A stretch of DNA of 64,000 nucleotides from Phalacrocorax aristotelis (Eukaryota > Chordata > Aves > Suliformes > Phalacrocoracidae), in contig NC_134283.1 of NCBI RefSeq assembly GCF_949628215.1, positions 24,034,975 through 24,098,974 on the forward strand. Reading direction: 5' to 3'. The stretch's first letter is position 1; each line of letters opens with the position of its first letter. The notes below the pieces were generated by a model that searched no databases, had not been told where the DNA came from, and saw only the letters and a list, made by a program, of their open reading frames with translations. Shown one piece after another: positions 58,990 to 64,000 of the stretch. The translations under genes and the position numbers were made by a program.

Positions 58990-59690
58990 ATCATAGCATC
59001 ATAGAATGGTTTGGGACTGAAGGGACCTTTAGAGGTCATCCAGTCCAACCCCCCTGCAGTGAGCAGGGACATCTTCAACTAGATCAGGTTGCTCAGAGCC
59101 CTGTCCCACCTGACCTCGAATGTTTCTGGGTATGGGGCATCTACAAACATTCTGGATAACCTGTGCCAGTGTTCCACCACCCTCATTGTAAAAGACTTTT
59201 TCCTTATATGCAGCCAAGATCTACCCTCCTTCAGTTTAAAACCATTACCCCTCGCCCTCTCACAACAGGCCCTGCTAAAGTGATTGCCCCCATCCTTCCT
59301 ATAGTCCCCCTTTAAGTACTAAAAGGCCACAATAGGTCTCCCTGCAGCCTTCTCTCCTCCAGTCTGAAAAACCCCAACTCTCTCAGCCTGTCCTTGTAGG
59401 AGAGGTGCTTCAGCCCTTGGATCATTTTTGTGGCCTCCTCTGGACCCGCTCCAACAGGTCCATGTCCTTCTTGTGCTGAGGACCCCAGAGCTGGATGCAG
59501 AGCTCCGGGTGGGGTCTCACCAGCATGGAGTAGAGGGGCAGAATTACCTCCCTCGATGTGCTGTCCATGCTTCTTTTGATGCAGCCCAGGATATGGTTGG
59601 CTTTCTTGGCTGCAAGCGCACATATGGCTCTTCCAGTTTCTGCCTTCATCCCTGCCTACATCCAGCTATCCTGCATAATGGATGTTAGGA
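58990..59690 (-). mobile_element. CR1 LINE, 3' end fragment
   Basis: The plus strand begins with the hallmark CR1 3'-terminal text (atcatagaatggtttggga, then aggtcatccagtccaac). On the minus strand it encodes the end of ORF2: AAKKANHILGCIKRSM, REVILPLYSMLVRP and DMDLLERVQRR, broken by frameshifts. It is truncated at its 5' side near 59690. It is about 700 bp long and inactive. Confidence 0.92.
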
Positions 59691-59699
59691 TACAAGAGC

Positions 59700-62500
59700 T
59701 CCCTAAATTTTCTTGTGTGACATATTCCTAATCGCTGTGGGAAACAGGCTGTTCTACCACCTGCAAAGCTGCAGGACACCTGAAGACATGAATGACTGAT
59801 AGAGCACCCTATGTCTAATGCAATGGTTTACACTACAGAACAGGGTCATGCTTAATGGCCTGTGACAGAAAGCTGGCCAGAGCCATGACGCAGTGCACAG
59901 ATATTTTTACCAAAAACTCTGCCTGTTGGGTACCGGATCCTTTTCAGTGGGAGGCAGAGTCTGGTACAGCCTATTCACATTTGCTGAATTGCCGCAGTGC
60001 CACTTTCCTTCAGACATACTTATCTTTTAACTGACCCCATGCTGTTTCCCAGCCTCTGTTTCTTAGGTCCTGGGAAACTAAAAGTTTTCTTCAAAGGTCA
60101 GCTAAAGGCCTCTCCTCTAACCACTGACATTTCTAGCTTAATCCAAAGCTTACTTTAAACCCAAGCTAGCAGATTGTCACCATGGGTGGAAGGTCAAGAA
60201 CAGCAAGCACTCAAGCTACTAGTGCAGTGGAGATCCAGCCACTCAGCACTGCTAATACCAGCATGCTGGAGTGCTAATCTAATCTGTTCGTGAAGCTCGA
60301 GCATTGTTTTGCATTGTGACTCCTCTCACTAGAACTCACGTCTGTATTTAAAACCATTTGCTAGTTAACTTGCAACCCCAAACCTTATTCCTTTGGTCTA
60401 GATGCCAGTCTCAGCACATGGCACCCAGCTTAGATTGGGATCTGTTGGCAGCTAGAGTACCTCTCAAAATCTTAGCTGCTTCACGTAAAGCTGTGAGTTT
60501 ACATGAATGCCTATGACCAGGGTGGCTGCTGCTGTGACCTACCTCACAGAAACACACCGAGAGAAGGAACACAGCCAGCCGGGCCTGCCACTTGTCATAA
60601 CCATGATGACTTAAGGGCTTGTAGATGTGTCTGTTTACAGAGCACAGAAAAATGGGAAGAAGCTTGATAAATTGTTCCCAGTGCACTGCTAGTCATTAAC
60701 ATCAGGATTAATGACACAGAGAAAGATAATGCAGTTTATATCAATTAGCCCACCAAAGCTGAAGGAGTTGCCCCAAATGCACACATGAATGAGGGAGCAC
60801 CTTGCACAACAGCTTAGGTGACTTGTGGAAGCATTCTAAGACTTTGGCACTGAGTGATGGAGCTCAGGAGGAGGCTGCTCTGAACTGCTGCCTGAAATGA
60901 AGTCTAAACCTTCACATGCTGCCCAGACCCATGCTTTGGTACAGGATCTGTTTTAATCCCTCCTTTGCATCTTTTACCCTACACATATCAGAAATCCATT
61001 AATACAGGAGGAGAAGAACTTAAGAAATGGACTTCTTAAGTTAGGCTCAGTGTCCATACTGAAGACACTGAAAACAAGCAACTTGCTCCTGGTTTTCATG
61101 AGTACTCAGTACTTATTGGATGCCATGAAAATATCTGAGGCCATTTATTTGGCTTCCAATTCATTGGCCTCAGGAGCCTGATTTTATGAACTACTTTTTT
61201 AAACTCAGCAAAAGCTCTTATCACTGAGAGATTGACACAAGGGTCCTCCACAAAATGCTTGTGGCTTGGTAGATGGGTGAGCTGTCATCAGAGTATCACA
61301 GATGGTGCCAGTCCTGACTTCTTCACTTAAAAGGCTTGGTATTTGCACTGCTGCCTTTTCAACACCACTCAAGCAGCAGAACAGCAGCAATCCTGACTTG
61401 TGTACCCACGTGTCATCTGTCACTGGGTGGCAGGTGACCACATCTCTGTCCTGGAGGCTTTTGAGCTAAAACACATGATATTTCTTTACCTTTCTGAATC
61501 TGACTGTGACGATGAACAACCTCCTCGAAGCACTGATGGAAAGAAACATATTCTATCTATAGATATAAATACGATCCAGTTTCCAGCTGAAATATTAAGC
61601 AGTGATTTGGAACCTGCCTCCTTCCTAGACAGCTCCTGGAGATGCTCACAGCTCACAGCCTGAGCTTCCTGGATCTTCCCAAGGTTTTGGGGTGAAGGAA
61701 CAGAGCTGGTGATGTAAGATGTATTCCCTGATGAGGAATACTAGCTCCTGACCTCAGTTTCCTGCAGTGGGACTCCCCTCTTCAATCCCTCCTTAAAGAA
61801 GGGCCAAGACTTAGATTACTGGGGCTACAGTGCTATTTCTGAAAAGCTTGTTCCCAGCAGTACAAACTGTATGCTTACAGGAACTTTGACGCTTTTAAAT
61901 TAAGAAAGTTACTTAATTGCTGTCAGCACCCTGCTGTTCCTTTGAGACTATGCTAAAACATAAAGCTTGCTCATTAATTACTTCAAAAGTCAAGGTTTAA
62001 TTACAATGCCTCCAAGTTAAATTTCAAGCCAGCCTAACTTCCAGAGCCACAGAGGAGACAGACAGACATATTCACAGCAAGTTAATCCTTCAAAAAAGAT
62101 GATGGTGATGATTAATGTTATTGATTTCCCAGCAGCAGTATTTAATCTTTCAAACACAGAGCACATTAACTGGAGTGTGCAGAAGCCAGTGTCATACCCG
62201 GGGTATTCCACCTGGACCATGACTGCAAGAGGGAGTCTGCGTTCCTGCAAGAAGAGGAGTAGAACCAGGTTTCATTACATAGCTCCAGAGAAAACACGCA
62301 CCCATCCTACTGGACAGACATTCTTCCCCATGGGTGAGGTAAAGGTGCATTAAAAAACAGATTACATGTGGGCTGGTTACCACAGCAGAGCTCAAAATCT
62401 TCCTGTAAGCATGCTGGATTCCTGGCCAACCTTGAAGCCAGAAATGAAGGCAACAGTTACTGTTCTTTGTGAACACGCCAATTTGAGTATAAGTGTTCCT
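59700..62500. other. Intergenic, nothing recognised except short palindromes
   Basis: No gene was found. A 10-bp inverted repeat with a 6-bp loop lies at 61017-61042 (AACTTAAGAA / TTCTTAAGTT), and a 12-bp palindrome TATCTATAGATA lies at 61554-61565. Both are short enough to be chance. Confidence 0.55.
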
Positions 62501-62501
62501 A

Positions 62502-64000
62502 TAGAATCATAGAATCATTAAGGTTGGAAAAGACCCTTAAGATCTTCGAGTCCAACCACCAACCTATCACTGCCAAGTCCACCACTAAACCATATCCTCA
62601 AGCACCACATCTACCCTTCTTTTAAATACCTCCAGGGATGGAGACTCAACCACCTCCCTGGGCAGCCTGTTCCAAGCCTGACAACCATTTCGGTGAAGAA
62701 GTTTTTCCTAATATCCAACCTAAACTTCCCCTGGTGCAGCTTGAGGCCATTTCCTCTCGTCCTATTGCTTGTTACTAGGGAGAAGAGACCGACCCCCGCC
62801 TCACTACAACCGCCTTTCAGGTAGTTGTAGAGAGCGATAAGGTCTCCCTCAGCCTCCTCTTCTCCAGGCTAAACAACCTCAGCTCCCTCAGCTGCTCCTC
62901 ATAAGACTTGTTCTCTAGACCCTTCACCAACTTCGTTGCCCTTCTCTGGACACGCTCCAGCACCTCAATGTCCTTCTTGTAGTGAGGGGCCCAAAACTGC
63001 ACACAGTACCCGAGGTGCGGCCTCACCAGCGCCGAGGACAGGGGCACAATCACCTCCCTGCTCCTGCTGGCCACACTATTCCCGATACAAGCCAGGATGC
63101 CATTGGCCTTCTTGGCCGCCTGAGCACACTGCTGGCTCATGTTCAGCCGGCTGTCAGCCAACACCCCCAGGTCCTTTTCCTCCAAGGCAGCTCTCCAGCC
63201 ACTCCTCCCCAAGCCTGTAGCATTGCATGGGGTTGTTGTGACCCAAGTGCAGGACCCGGCACTTGGCCGTGTTCAATCTCATACCGCTGGCTCCGGCCCA
63301 ACAATCCAGCCTGTCCAGGCCCCTCTGTAGGGCCTTCCTGCCCTCCAGCAGATCAACACTTCCACCCAGCTTGGTGTCACCTGCAAACTTACTGAGGGTG
63401 CACTCAACCATCCAGATCATCATTACTCAACCTCATCCAGATCATCAGTGAAGATATTGAACAGGACCGGCCCCAACACTGAGCCCTGGGGAACACCACT
63501 TGTGACTGGCCGCCAACTGGAGTTGACTCCATTCACCACCACTCTCTGGGCTCGGCCGTCCAGCCAGTTTTTAACCCAGCGCAAAGTGCACTTGTCCAAA
63601 CCGTGAGCAGCCAGCTTCTCCAGGAGAATGCTGTGGGAGACAGTGTCAAAGGCCTTACTAAAGTCCAAGTAGACAACGTCCACAGCCTTCCCCTCATCCA
63701 CTAAGCGGGTCACCTTATCATAGAAGGAGACCAGGTTAGTGAGGCAGGACCTCCCTTTCATACACCCATGCTGGCTGAGCCCGATCCCCTGGTGTCCCGC
63801 AAGCGCTGCGTAATGTGATTCAAGACGGTCTGCTCCATGACCTTTCCCGGCACCAAGGTCAGGCTGACAGGCCTTAGTTTCCCCGATCCTCCTTCCGACC
63901 CTTCTTGTACAGGGGCGTCACAATCACTAGCTTCCAGTTGTGTGGGACCTCCCCGGTTGACCAGGACTGCTGATAAATGATGGAGAGTGGCTTGGCGAGC
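62502..64000 (-). mobile_element. CR1 LINE, 3' portion of ORF2 and 3' UTR, continues off the right edge
   Basis: The element runs in on the minus strand from beyond 64000 and ends at the CR1 3' terminus (repeated tagaatca near 62502). Reverse transcriptase blocks are clear: [12 protein letters not shown] (motif A) near 63665, [10 protein letters not shown] (motif B) near 63490, and FAGDTKLGG (motif C, normally FADD) near 63380. These are followed by [19 protein letters not shown] and [11 protein letters not shown] frameshift near 63423 and another near 63200 break the frame, so this copy is dead. Its last Asp-to-Gly change at motif C would itself abolish activity. Confidence 0.94.

Noticed and set aside
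61017-61042. 10-bp inverted repeat with 6-bp loop
   Set aside because: Short AT-rich palindromes of this size are expected by chance in 64 kb.

Overview
This is nuclear DNA from an amniote, most likely a bird. The protein-coding sequence is split into small GT-AG exons. Three truncated LINEs of the CR1 family, all in the same orientation, are present. Promoters are GC-rich, and the gene order matches the human 16q21 block CFAP20, CSNK2A2, CCDC113, PRSS54. No operons, bacterial signals or CRISPR arrays are present. All protein comparisons were made by eye from knowledge of the families; no search was run.

Layout. 1-3.1 kb: first coding exon and promoter of CFAP20 (minus), with the rest of the gene beyond the left edge. 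3.1-9 kb: intergenic, no gene recognised. 9-37.4 kb: complete CSNK2A2 (minus), eleven coding exons that join into a 350-residue CK2 alpha-prime, with a long 3' UTR and an 11 kb second intron. 37.8-38.9 kb: mosaic CR1 remnant. 39-42.5 kb: intergenic, ending in a strand-asymmetric simple-repeat zone. 42.56-50.65 kb: complete CCDC113 (plus), nine coding exons and 357 residues, with a 12-bp minisatellite and an RFX X-box-like site just ahead of the ATG. 51.0-53.0 kb: PRSS54-like serine pseudoprotease (minus), convergent with CCDC113. Three exons are clear, a fourth is doubtful and the signal-peptide exon was not found. 53-64 kb: gene-free apart from two more CR1 copies and a perfect 38-bp inverted repeat at 56.07-56.15 kb.

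How the genes fit together. CFAP20 and CCDC113 encode axonemal or ciliary proteins, and each promoter carries an X-box-like RFX motif. In mammals CK2 alpha-prime is needed for normal sperm head shape and PRSS54 is testis-enriched. The window is therefore a conserved neighbourhood with a cilium/sperm theme. I see no wholly new system. The points most worth following are the long perfect hairpin, the PRSS54 exon that does not join in frame, the minisatellite beside the CCDC113 start, and a shared catalytic-site change in two CR1 copies.
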